IMG/VR virus record: IMGVR_UViG_3300032224_001432
Span: 1-56,753 of that record
DNA: 56,753 nucleotides
Strand: one strand, 5' to 3'
DNA from: a virus
A program made the translations under genes and the position numbers. The notes beneath the pieces were generated by a model. The model was not told where the DNA came from. It made no database searches and saw only the letters and a program-made list of their open reading frames with translations. Each line of letters opens with the position of its first letter. Positions within the stretch are counted from its first letter, which is position 1. Shown piece by piece: positions 1 through 7,786 of this stretch.

Positions 1-1
1 A

Positions 2-679
2 GCCGCGGAGACCGCTAAAAATACTGTTGGCGGTCAGATGGGTTGGATGCGCCGCAATCTACCTAGTGTGACAAACGCCGCCGAAAGCATTTCAGCGGCG
101 GGCACCTCTCTAAGACAAGGACTAGGTAGAGCTGTTGCTCCTAAGGGCATATTGCCTACGGCTGAGCAACTAGCTACTGCGTCTAATCCAGAAAACCTTG
201 TGGCCTTGGCTAGGCGTCGTGCTGGAGAACAAGCGCTGGGCATAACTTCTGCACAGGAAGCCGCTAGATCTGCCGAATCTCTGCGAGCACAAGCAGGCGC
301 TGCCATAGCAGGCACGGAAAGACCAGTAGCCGCAGCTATACCCACTGCAACTAGAGCCGAGGCCTTACAGGCAGGTAAAGCTGCGGAAGAGGCTGGAGCT
401 CAGGGAGCTGCCGAAGCGGCTAAGAACCCGGTCGCCACGTACATTACCGATATAGCGAACAGTTTTAAAGAGACTAACCCCAAGCTGTATCAGACACTTA
501 CTGACTACGGCCCAGCTATCTCTGCTATTGCGGCTCCTCTAGTAGGTATGTATGGTGCCAAGCAGGCGACCAACATCGCTATACAGCAAGCCCTAACGAA
601 GGCCGCTCCATGGGCTGCTGGTGGCCTAGCGGCTGGCGCAGGGTTCGGACTACTATCACGCGGTGGCGGTAGAGAATAA
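2..679 (+). CDS. Ala-rich putative virion protein, 5' truncated
   Basis: The frame is open from the first complete codon at position 2, and no Shine-Dalgarno sequence precedes the first ATG at 38, so the true start probably lies left of the window. The visible part is about 225 residues, very rich in Ala and Glu. A helical middle is followed by a C-terminal small-residue hydrophobic segment (AAGGLAAGAGFGLL) and a short basic Gly/Arg tail. I recognise no family. The next gene starts 15 bases downstream and everything after it looks like tail or baseplate, so a virion or ejected internal protein is the best guess. The C-terminal Gly/Ala hydrophobic segment recurs in the products at 694-1008 and 7062-7571. 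Confidence 0.7.
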   Translation, partial: AAETAKNTVGGQMGWMRRNLPSVTNAAESISAAGTSLRQGLGRAVAPKGILPTAEQLATASNPENLVALARRRAGEQALGITSAQEAARSAESLRAQAGAAIAGTERPVAAAIPTATRAEALQAGKAAEEAGAQGAAEAAKNPVATYITDIANSFKETNPKLYQTLTDYGPAISAIAAPLVGMYGAKQATNIAIQQALTKAAPWAAGGLAAGAGFGLLSRGGGRE

Positions 680-693
680 TTAGGAGTAATACT

Positions 694-1008
694 ATGGACA
701 GAAGATTACTAAAGATGGCGGCGTCCCTAGACTACTTCCTAAGAAAGGATATGACGCCGGACGATCAAAAGAATCTGAATAAGATTCTGGACGAGCATGG
801 TCTGCCTCCTGCCCATAATACAGGGGCTGGTCATATGGAGGCCGGAGTTCCATCAAAAATGGAAAACGTGCTGGCTCACCTAAAGCGTCATAAAGGTAAG
901 TACGGTCTAGGTGCCGCCGCCCTTCTAGGTGCAGCGCTTCTATCTAGAAGAGCACCACAGCAAGATATGGCGCAGATGGAAGCCCCTCCAGAGCAGTCAG
1001 GGTTTTAA
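694..1008 (+). CDS. Small protein with C-terminal hydrophobic Gly/Ala segment
   Basis: 104 residues; an AGGAG Shine-Dalgarno lies about 8 bases before the ATG. The N-terminal half is charged and helical. Residues about 70-86 form a small-residue hydrophobic stretch (GLGAAALLGAALL), long enough to enter a membrane, followed by SRRAP and a Gln/Pro/Glu-rich tail. No catalytic motif is visible and I do not recognise a family. The stop codon abuts the ATG of the next tail gene with no spacer, indicating co-translation with virion components. A structural or membrane-interacting ejected protein is possible, but this is inference. Confidence 0.7.
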   Translation: MDRRLLKMAASLDYFLRKDMTPDDQKNLNKILDEHGLPPAHNTGAGHMEAGVPSKMENVLAHLKRHKGKYGLGAAALLGAALLSRRAPQQDMAQMEAPPEQSGF

Positions 1009-2325
1009 ATGGCGACTCAAATAGCTTTCTTAGAACCAGATCCGTTTGTTAATGGGATAAAAAATGCTCAGGCGTTTTCTCCCAGACTCTACGACGGGTC
1101 TTTTGATCCTAAAAATAGCTTTTATACCACGCGTAGCGTTGACATAGTTGCCTCATACAACTCTGTCTTAGATGGCGGAGATGTAGTCTATACTGCTGAG
1201 TTTAATAGGACAGTTACGGTATCTAGACCACTAAACGGCATAATGATTAAACCTAATACGCACGCCATAGTGCATATTAGGACGGCTGACGGAAAGACAA
1301 TAAAGGTGTTTAATCGTCTAGGAAGAGAGACGGAAGACGGTATCGCCTTTTCTAAGCCCCCGGACGGAACGAGTCCTAACGACGATGTGTGGACAGATTG
1401 GCTTCTACAGTCCGTACACGAAGAACGAGCCGAGAAAACACAGATTGTAGAAACGTTTGGAGAGACATACCTGTATGCGTTCGGTCAACGTCCGCGTGTC
1501 TTATCTTTTACCGGTATTTTGCTCAATACGTTGGACTATAATTGGCGTTCCATATTTTGGAAGAACTGGGACGAGTACTTTAGGGCTACTCAGCTGATAC
1601 GCGCTAATGCTCGTATGTATATTACTTTCGATGATGTAATAGTAGAGGGGTATCCTCTAAATGCGGCCGCTGACCAAACATCCGCCGACCCTCATGTTAT
1701 GTCTTTTAGTTTCTCATTTTTTGTAACTAACTACGTAAATTTAGTAGCACAAAACAATTTTAAGTCTATTACGGAAAATATAAATGAAGTGGTCAGAGCG
1801 GGACTATCCGCGGATTACGCGCAAGCGGGAATACTACGTGACCCATTCGGTAAAGAATTAGGAGACTCTAATGTTCCGATGAATGATTTGTCCACCGACA
1901 GAAAACCTCTCTTAGAAACAATATTTCCGTCCACTATTACGGACTTCTTGTACAAAGGTGACAGTATTCCTTCACAACTTTTGCGCCTAGGTTTAGGAAA
2001 TGACGTGTCCACGACAGTTGCTACTGGTATATTGTCTTTAACACAAGAAGGTTACGCAAAGACGCAGGGAATGTCTATGGTTAACACGCTACTAGATAGC
2101 GCTTTGACTAACTTATCCTTGTGGAAGCAGTTGGGGTACACAAAGCTGGAAAACAAGTTAGGCGCCAACGCTGGATCTATAAACACTTGGTTTGGGTTTT
2201 TAGCGGATGTAATTGCCAAGAACCAAAAAACTAATATACCGTCTTATTCTGCAGCGCAGGCTATCCAAGAAGGACTAACCAAAAAAGGGCTTACGATGTT
2301 TGGGATGTTTGCGATAGTAGGATGA
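1009..2325 (+). CDS. Putative tail/baseplate structural protein
   Basis: 438 residues, starting on the base after the previous stop. The central part (about residues 145-250) reads like the phage tail or baseplate proteins that connect tube and hub. It has FGETYLYAFGQRPRVLSFTG, then a Trp/Tyr-rich helix, then a strand motif ending VEGYPL and a Phe-rich strand. The N-terminal region is beta-rich and the C-terminal third looks helical. No enzymatic motif is seen. It lies directly upstream of a 1106-residue hub-like protein and overlaps a 50-residue basic ORF by ATGA. Tail or baseplate role: moderately sure from pattern and context; exact homologue not identified. Confidence 0.75.
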   Translation: MATQIAFLEPDPFVNGIKNAQAFSPRLYDGSFDPKNSFYTTRSVDIVASYNSVLDGGDVVYTAEFNRTVTVSRPLNGIMIKPNTHAIVHIRTADGKTIKVFNRLGRETEDGIAFSKPPDGTSPNDDVWTDWLLQSVHEERAEKTQIVETFGETYLYAFGQRPRVLSFTGILLNTLDYNWRSIFWKNWDEYFRATQLIRANARMYITFDDVIVEGYPLNAAADQTSADPHVMSFSFSFFVTNYVNLVAQNNFKSITENINEVVRAGLSADYAQAGILRDPFGKELGDSNVPMNDLSTDRKPLLETIFPSTITDFLYKGDSIPSQLLRLGLGNDVSTTVATGILSLTQEGYAKTQGMSMVNTLLDSALTNLSLWKQLGYTKLENKLGANAGSINTWFGFLADVIAKNQKTNIPSYSAAQAIQEGLTKKGLTMFGMFAIVG

Positions 2326-2474
2326 AAACAACGCGCCAAAAACTTGTGAAGCTAACCGCTGTTCTAGGCCACGTGCGTGTTCTCAAGAGAACTGGTACAA
2401 GAACTGTTATTAATCCGTACAAGCGACGTAAGTCTTCTAGACTACTATCCGTAGTAAAGAAGTTACGCAAGTAA
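2322..2474 (+). CDS. 50-residue highly basic protein
   Basis: A short frame starts in an ATGA overlap with the upstream stop codon, the same coupling used by many gene pairs here. It runs 50 codons to TAA. The product is strongly basic (MKTTRQKLVKL..., a central NPYKRRKSSR and a C-terminal VVKKLRK), with almost no acidic residues. That fits a nucleic-acid-binding or packaged peptide, but no family is recognised. The 66 bases after it hold no clear gene, only the GGAGGG Shine-Dalgarno of the next large gene. Confidence is moderate because the frame is short, although coupling and codon use match its neighbours. Confidence 0.55.
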   Translation: MKTTRQKLVKLTAVLGHVRVLKRTGTRTVINPYKRRKSSRLLSVVKKLRK

Positions 2475-2540
2475 GCACTACGTACGTGCTGAAACTCTGA
2501 AAATGGTGTATCTTCCTCTACTGTATGTGGAGGGTATCTC

Positions 2541-5500
2541 ATGTCTCAGGGTCGGCTCTTATCACTAAGATTGTTTCTGGAAGGCATCGAAGTAGCGTGT
2601 ACCTCGGCACAGGTATCTTGCGGAATAAACCAGCCCGCCAGTGCACAGATTGAAATACCTTACGCAGTCGAAGCAACCAACTTATTACCCAGAACGCTGG
2701 TACACCTATTTTACGCAGAAACTTCTTATTCGGCAGGTAAGGTAGACGCCCAAGGTAAAAACACGGCAGAACTGGATTACGGTGACGCTACCCAGTGGAA
2801 ACTACTCTTCGCTGGAGAGGTCATAAGCATCTCGTTCTCTAAAGCTGGCGGAGCTCGTGCCAATTACCTTATGTGCCAGGACTTCTCTAGCTATTGGCAA
2901 GCAGCGCAACTGTACTGGGGAACTGGTAATAACAGCGCAAATGCCTACAAGAAAGTGCTTTTCATGGGAGGCACACAACTCACTACTGGGGCGCAGAAGG
3001 TGCGCAATGGTAGTGTTTTAGCAGACCTGTTGGCAGCCAAGCCGACATCCATACCAACACTACCCGGAGTTCTAGGCGGTATTGTCTCGCTACTTGAGGC
3101 CGCGTCAGGAGTGTACAACACCGACAAGAAATACAGAGGCGTTAACGACTTCCTAACTCAAGCCGAGCTGCGCCTACACTTATCTAGGCTAATATACGCT
3201 CACCCAGAGGACGACACGTCTGAAACGTTCCTGCAGTACGGGGACCTACGCACTTACTTTAGACGTCTGACCGCCTCTGTTAGCAGCACGTCTTCATTTA
3301 TGGATATCGTCAATATATTCATGACCAAAATACACCATGTTTGGTCATCCATTGCTGCTCCTCCGTTCATAAAAAGCGGTATGCAAGTAAAAGTCGGGCA
3401 GTCGCTTCCGGCTAGCAAAGTAGCTGCTTTTGACAAAGAGCTGGGTGAGTGGGCACAGAAAATACAAAAGACTCGCGATCTGATAGGTACTACTCTAGAC
3501 GAGGCAGGACGTAATCCTAAAAAGGACGACAATGCCGGTAACTACGCTCTAGTAGAAAATCCTATTAAAGATGCTGGAAAACTAGAGGTAAAGTATAGAA
3601 CCGACAAGCACGAAGATTTCAATAAGAAGATGTCTGACATAGGTCTATACGACGGACAAGCGACTAAGTCTGACTCTGGGTTTGGCCCTGAATCCACAAA
3701 CCAGACAAAGATCGCTGCCTATTCTGAGAAGGTTACTAAAAAGCTGAATGCTATTAGACCTAATAAGACTAACCTATCTATAGCAGAGGGCCTACAGAAA
3801 GCGCGAGAGGCCATAACCGATCTAAGAAGAATTGCCACTTCTAGTGCCGTAGACGACGTTCAGGATGGTACAACCGTTTATACCAATCACACGTCGTCTC
3901 AACTAATAGAGGCCCAGAAGAAACTAGATGCGGCATTGGAACAGATCTCCAAAGGAACGTCTGTACCAATGGTGGTTAAGTATAAGACTGTTAACACTGA
4001 GTCGCGCTTGGCCATGTTTTTGTTTACGCCAGATCTATTTATGGTGCCTCCGCCTAAGTGTAATGTCTTATTTCCAGACCACTATGTCAGCGTCACATTC
4101 GGTAGAGCCTGGCTAAACGAACCGACCAGACTATGGCTGTTCGGGCAAACGCAAGCTGGTTCGGAGACATCTCAAGGTTATTTCTCTCCCAATACTTCTA
4201 TTCTTAGCGGACCAAAAGCCGTCGACGCTGCAACTGCAGTGTCGAATGGCGTGTCTTTTCTTATGAAACACGAGCTATTTACTGGACCCATACCGGCCCT
4301 AGAGGCTATTGGCGATATAGGCGTATTCAAGAAACTACACTCAAAGCAACTTAAGCAGAGTCAAGCTAAGCAGAAGGATGCTAAGAAAAAAGTCGCTGAT
4401 CCTAAAGGCTCCGAGTTCACTGGACAGGCACGGTACTCTCCACAAGAACATATGCAGAGAGCGGCTAACTACCTATTTTTTGCAAAGCGTTTCGCTACTA
4501 GGACTATGAACGTCAACGCAAAGTTCTGCCCACAGTTGGTGCCTGGGCTACCGATGCTACTATTAGATCCGCCCATAGCTGAGTCTGACCTACTGGCAGA
4601 TACTGTTAGTATCTTAAATGGTCAGCACTATGTAGGTCTTATTTCTCAGATACAACACACTGTACAAACCAACGGTGCCTCCACCGCAGTACAGTTGGTG
4701 AAGTGCCGATACCACGACGAAGGCCTGGATATATTTGAACAGAAGGAAGGCGACCTAAAGGAAAGAACCGGAAATCTAGACTACTCCAAGCGCGTTGTGA
4801 CTTACAAAAAGAAAGCCACCCCGCCGGGTAAGATAGGCAGAGTGGCTGAGAGCTATGAGTCTAAGCAGATGTTAGACGACATAGCCGCCCCAAATAGCCC
4901 TGGGGAAGGCTACGTAGAAAAGAGCGTAGAGTACACACAGGAGAATAGCACTACCAAAGGTAGTAACGCCGAGTATGCGTCTAAGACTACATTGTGGCGT
5001 AACTCTAAGACAGGAAAAGAAGTCACAGTTACAGTAAAACGTGTCGCCAACGCAGATTTTGCTTACGGCTACTCTCAACCAGCGCCGAGCGCACCGTTTA
5101 ATAGCCCTTATGTAACCGGTGGAAACCAGGGACCTATCGTAGTTCCTCAATTCGAGGTTACAACTTCCACGATTGAGAAGTCCGTAAAACAAAAGTCTCT
5201 GAACTTTACCTTTGAGGCAACCACAATACCTCCATGGTTCGCGGCAGTTTACCAGCCTGCTAACATAGGAACCATGTTTTATAAACAGTTTTTAGGGTGC
5301 GCGTCCGTCATTGACGACCCGCTGATAAAAGTAACGGGAGAAACCTTCAACGCTACAGATGAGACCTTTACGTATTCGATGGAAACCTCTAGTGGTACAC
5401 GCGACATAAAGCTGCGTACCGAGTACACAGTAAACTCCTACTCTACTACGCACGCGGCCAACCAGTTGGCGGAACTGTGGAAGAGTCTTAGAGACGTAGG

Positions 5501-5861
5501 AGCTAATTTACCTCTGTTCATAGACACCTACACGGAGAGAAACCACGCGACGATGTTAGATATTATGGGTGATATCAATCCGTACTTTCGGCCCAAGTTT
5601 TCAGCTTTGGGTGATAAGCCGTCCAAGATAGGTTTTCACGGAGAGGCATACGGCGAAGTAACTGACATGTTGAGCGCGATAACAGGGTCTCCTTTAGAGG
5701 AAGAGCCTACTATACCTAGAATGCCTTCTACATCCATAAAGCCGCCAACACTACGAAAGGTATCGCCGCAGGCCGATCCTAGAAAAGAACGCTACGTACG
5801 CGTCAAGAACTACAATTCCGAAATAGCAGCTGTTAGAACGTCTTCTACTGGAGGTAATTAA
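2541..5861 (+). CDS. Putative baseplate hub protein, 1106 aa
   Basis: 1106 residues; strong GGAGGG Shine-Dalgarno before ATG 2541. The first ~120 residues (GRLLSLRLFLEGIEV, then INQPASAQIEIP and LVHLFYAE) resemble the N-terminal beta domain of phage baseplate hub proteins. Around residues 690-740 a second beta region (DPPIAESDLLADTVS, YVGLISQIQHTVQ) looks like the hub domain that contacts the tail tube. Long charged helical insertions separate the two. No lysozyme or peptidase motif was found. It is followed by a 61-residue acidic ORF whose ATG overlaps its stop, and then by the sigma factor. Hub assignment rests on pattern and neighbourhood; a search of the N-terminal 150 residues would settle it. 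Confidence 0.7.
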   Translation: MSQGRLLSLRLFLEGIEVACTSAQVSCGINQPASAQIEIPYAVEATNLLPRTLVHLFYAETSYSAGKVDAQGKNTAELDYGDATQWKLLFAGEVISISFSKAGGARANYLMCQDFSSYWQAAQLYWGTGNNSANAYKKVLFMGGTQLTTGAQKVRNGSVLADLLAAKPTSIPTLPGVLGGIVSLLEAASGVYNTDKKYRGVNDFLTQAELRLHLSRLIYAHPEDDTSETFLQYGDLRTYFRRLTASVSSTSSFMDIVNIFMTKIHHVWSSIAAPPFIKSGMQVKVGQSLPASKVAAFDKELGEWAQKIQKTRDLIGTTLDEAGRNPKKDDNAGNYALVENPIKDAGKLEVKYRTDKHEDFNKKMSDIGLYDGQATKSDSGFGPESTNQTKIAAYSEKVTKKLNAIRPNKTNLSIAEGLQKAREAITDLRRIATSSAVDDVQDGTTVYTNHTSSQLIEAQKKLDAALEQISKGTSVPMVVKYKTVNTESRLAMFLFTPDLFMVPPPKCNVLFPDHYVSVTFGRAWLNEPTRLWLFGQTQAGSETSQGYFSPNTSILSGPKAVDAATAVSNGVSFLMKHELFTGPIPALEAIGDIGVFKKLHSKQLKQSQAKQKDAKKKVADPKGSEFTGQARYSPQEHMQRAANYLFFAKRFATRTMNVNAKFCPQLVPGLPMLLLDPPIAESDLLADTVSILNGQHYVGLISQIQHTVQTNGASTAVQLVKCRYHDEGLDIFEQKEGDLKERTGNLDYSKRVVTYKKKATPPGKIGRVAESYESKQMLDDIAAPNSPGEGYVEKSVEYTQENSTTKGSNAEYASKTTLWRNSKTGKEVTVTVKRVANADFAYGYSQPAPSAPFNSPYVTGGNQGPIVVPQFEVTTSTIEKSVKQKSLNFTFEATTIPPWFAAVYQPANIGTMFYKQFLGCASVIDDPLIKVTGETFNATDETFTYSMETSSGTRDIKLRTEYTVNSYSTTHAANQLAELWKSLRDVGANLPLFIDTYTERNHATMLDIMGDINPYFRPKFSALGDKPSKIGFHGEAYGEVTDMLSAITGSPLEEEPTIPRMPSTSIKPPTLRKVSPQADPRKERYVRVKNYNSEIAAVRTSSTGGN

Positions 5862-6046
5862 TGGAAAATAAAATAACACCGGCTAAAGTAGATGATGACG
5901 TCGAAGAGAATGACGGAGAAAACGAAGGTCCACTGGATAAGGAATCCTTTGATAAAATAGAAGTTACTCTCGGCAAGGGAGAAAAACGGGTATGGCTAAC
6001 CACAAAGCCTTACACGTTCAATCAACTGCTAAAGATGGTACGATAG
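5861..6046 (+). CDS. 61-residue acidic protein, in frame with the sigma gene
   Basis: 61 residues; the ATG overlaps the previous stop by one base, with GGAGGT just upstream. The first half is very acidic (VDDDVEENDGENEG) and the second half is a compact mixed segment ending FNQLLKMVR. It ends at TAG (6044-6046). The same frame then continues with six sense codons straight into the GTG start of the sigma factor at 6065. It could be an independent small protein such as a baseplate chaperone, or an acidic N-terminal module of the sigma gene separated by one amber codon. No family recognised. Confidence 0.65.
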   Translation: MENKITPAKVDDDVEENDGENEGPLDKESFDKIEVTLGKGEKRVWLTTKPYTFNQLLKMVR

Positions 6047-6064
6047 GTAAATGGTGGAGGGGCC

Positions 6065-7060
6065 GTGAGTAATCCTATTACTGAGTACCTTAAATACGCT
6101 GCTAAGAAAAAGGTTCATGTGCATGAGTACGTGCGCAAGACAAAAAGCGGCACCACTATTGTGGACGAACATGATCGCTACGAAGAAAGCGGTAGTGCGG
6201 ACGACGTTATACTAGCGTCCGAGCAACGACAAATATCACAGCCCGAAGTAGAGTTCGACGCTGAGGAAGAGGTAGACACCGCACCAGAGCCTGCCGAAGA
6301 AATACCGCTGAAAAGACGTGCCACCTTAGAGAAAGTGGAGAAGACGTCTATTGGTACTCTGTCTAAAGAGCAAGAACTAGAGCTGTGGAAGAAATGGAAA
6401 GACGGCGGTAAAAAGCCTGCAGACCTGGAACCTCTTCTACAGAGCTTCAAGCCTCTTATTGCTGAAAAAATGAAGGCGTATAAGGGCCGTGTAAAGCTGA
6501 TACCAGACGCGGCTATAGAAGCGGAATTCCAACTTCGCTTCGTTGAGGCCCTAGATACCTTCGACCCTTCTAAGGCGTCCTTGTCTACGTATATTTATAG
6601 ATACTTGGATAAGGCCAAACGTTTCATAGCTGAGAATCAAAATGTCGGTAGAATACCGGAAACTCGTATCTACCAGATAAAGAAGTACCAAACTGCTGTT
6701 AGCGACTTGAACGAGGAACTATCTAGACCACCTACCCCAGTAGAAATATCTAAGAAGCTGGGTTGGCCAGTAGCTGAAGTAGAACGTATGGATTCTGAGT
6801 TACGCAACGATTTGCTATCTCAGGGGTTTGAGGACGACCCATACGCACTTACTCCGTCTAAGTCTGAAGAAGTCCTACGGCTGTTTAAATACGAGTTGTC
6901 GGGGCAAGAACGTGTAGTTTATGAGTACCTTACTGGCTACGGAAAACCTAGACTGGAGTCCACGGGCGAAATAGCCAGAAAGATGGGTCTCCAGGATTAC
7001 CAAATAAGCCGTTATAGAGACTCTATACAGAAAAAGCTACGCAAGTATCTGGAGGAATAA
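6065..7060 (+). CDS. RNA polymerase sigma-70-family factor
   Basis: 331 residues starting at GTG with GGAGGGG immediately upstream; no in-frame ATG fits better. Residues ~15-37 carry a basic motif (VHVHEYVRKTKSGT). Residues 40-95 are acidic linker. Residues ~100-195 match sigma region 1.2/2 (VEALDTFDPSKASLSTY, equivalent to the AvdkFdp..G.kFsTYA core). Residues ~196-255 match region 3 (GRIPETR, then RPPTPVEISKKLGW). Residues ~275-331 match region 4 with a helix-turn-helix (ESTGEIARKMGLQDYQISRY). It would give promoter recognition to a bacterial-type RNA polymerase, and the obvious partner is the single-chain polymerase at 46011-52241. It lies among structural genes, between the putative hub and a Gly/Ala-rich protein, which is unusual for a phage sigma factor and may mean late synthesis and packaging. 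Confidence 0.92.
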   Translation: MSNPITEYLKYAAKKKVHVHEYVRKTKSGTTIVDEHDRYEESGSADDVILASEQRQISQPEVEFDAEEEVDTAPEPAEEIPLKRRATLEKVEKTSIGTLSKEQELELWKKWKDGGKKPADLEPLLQSFKPLIAEKMKAYKGRVKLIPDAAIEAEFQLRFVEALDTFDPSKASLSTYIYRYLDKAKRFIAENQNVGRIPETRIYQIKKYQTAVSDLNEELSRPPTPVEISKKLGWPVAEVERMDSELRNDLLSQGFEDDPYALTPSKSEEVLRLFKYELSGQERVVYEYLTGYGKPRLESTGEIARKMGLQDYQISRYRDSIQKKLRKYLEE

Positions 7061-7061
7061 A

Positions 7062-7571
7062 ATGTCTCGTAATCCGTTAATCCTAGAAGGCCTCCGCGGT
7101 GCGCGTAGAGAGCTAGAAAAGAGCGCCGGTCTGGAGAGCCTCGCTGCCAAGGGCACATTACTTGGTGCGTTAGGCGGTGCAGTAAAGGCCTTTGGTTCTG
7201 GCGCGGGGCGTATAGCCAAAGTAGAGAAAGCGATGGCTGCACAGGCAGCAGAGCAGGCGGCTGGTAGAACTTTAGCGGCGGAAAGTGCAGAGGCGAAACT
7301 TCTAGCCAGCGAGCCCGTATTGCAGAAGATGTTCGACCCAGCTACTGGTAAGATGAAGTCGTTCAAAGAGCATGCCGGCGACTATATGAAGATACTCGGA
7401 CCAGACGCTGCAAAGAGCATTGGGTTTGGTGCCGGTAGCCTAGGAACGGCTGGCCTGGCGGCAGATGTTATGAAAGGCGCTAACAAGTACAACGCTATAA
7501 AGCAGTACGCTCCCTATGCCGCTGGTGGTGCAGGTGCTCTTCTAGGAATTGCCGCAACTAAGCAGAGATAA
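7062..7571 (+). CDS. Gly/Ala-rich putative virion protein
   Basis: 169 residues; GGAGGA Shine-Dalgarno overlapping the end of the sigma gene, ATG one base after its stop. There are two hydrophobic small-residue segments: residues ~25-50 (GTLLGALGGAVKAFGSGAG) and ~150-166 (APYAAGGAGALLGIAA), the latter followed by a basic end. The middle is Ala-rich helix. The ends resemble the products at 2-679 and 694-1008, suggesting a related class of membrane-active or structural proteins. No enzymatic motif; function unknown. Confidence 0.7.
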   Translation: MSRNPLILEGLRGARRELEKSAGLESLAAKGTLLGALGGAVKAFGSGAGRIAKVEKAMAAQAAEQAAGRTLAAESAEAKLLASEPVLQKMFDPATGKMKSFKEHAGDYMKILGPDAAKSIGFGAGSLGTAGLAADVMKGANKYNAIKQYAPYAAGGAGALLGIAATKQR

Positions 7572-7576
7572 CTAAC

Positions 7577-7786
7577 ATGGCTTCCGCAAAAGACGCAGAC
7601 GTCATAATTGAAGATCTAAAGCAACTGGTAACCAAGTTGGCAGATATCGAAAGGACTCGGTTGGTTCAGGAACGTAAGTTTTTAGAATCAATAAAGAAGT
7701 CTTCTTACGGATCTTCCACGCCTACTAAGGACCAGCAAACGGTTAAGGCAATAGAAGATGTCAAGAAGTTCCTTGGGGTGGTGTAA
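7577..7786 (+). CDS. Small coiled-coil protein
   Basis: 69 residues, almost entirely predicted helix with heptad-like spacing (IIEDLKQLVTKLADIERTR) and a C-terminal VKAIEDVKKFLGVV. The Shine-Dalgarno is weak, but it lies 5 bases after the previous gene and its TAA shares an A with the ATG of the next gene (TAATG), so translation is probably coupled. It may be a structural adaptor or chaperone; no family recognised. Confidence 0.65.
   Translation: MASAKDADVIIEDLKQLVTKLADIERTRLVQERKFLESIKKSSYGSSTPTKDQQTVKAIEDVKKFLGVV

Noticed and set aside
2475-2540. GCACTACGTACGTGC as a terminator or operator
   Set aside because: The inverted repeat is short and imperfect and has no T tract; a 21-codon frame starting in this gap also has no support.
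5861-7060. Genome-wide amber (TAG) recoding
   Set aside because: Several genes end at TAG directly before a well-placed next start (for example 32878, 43964, 26575), so TAG is used as an ordinary stop.
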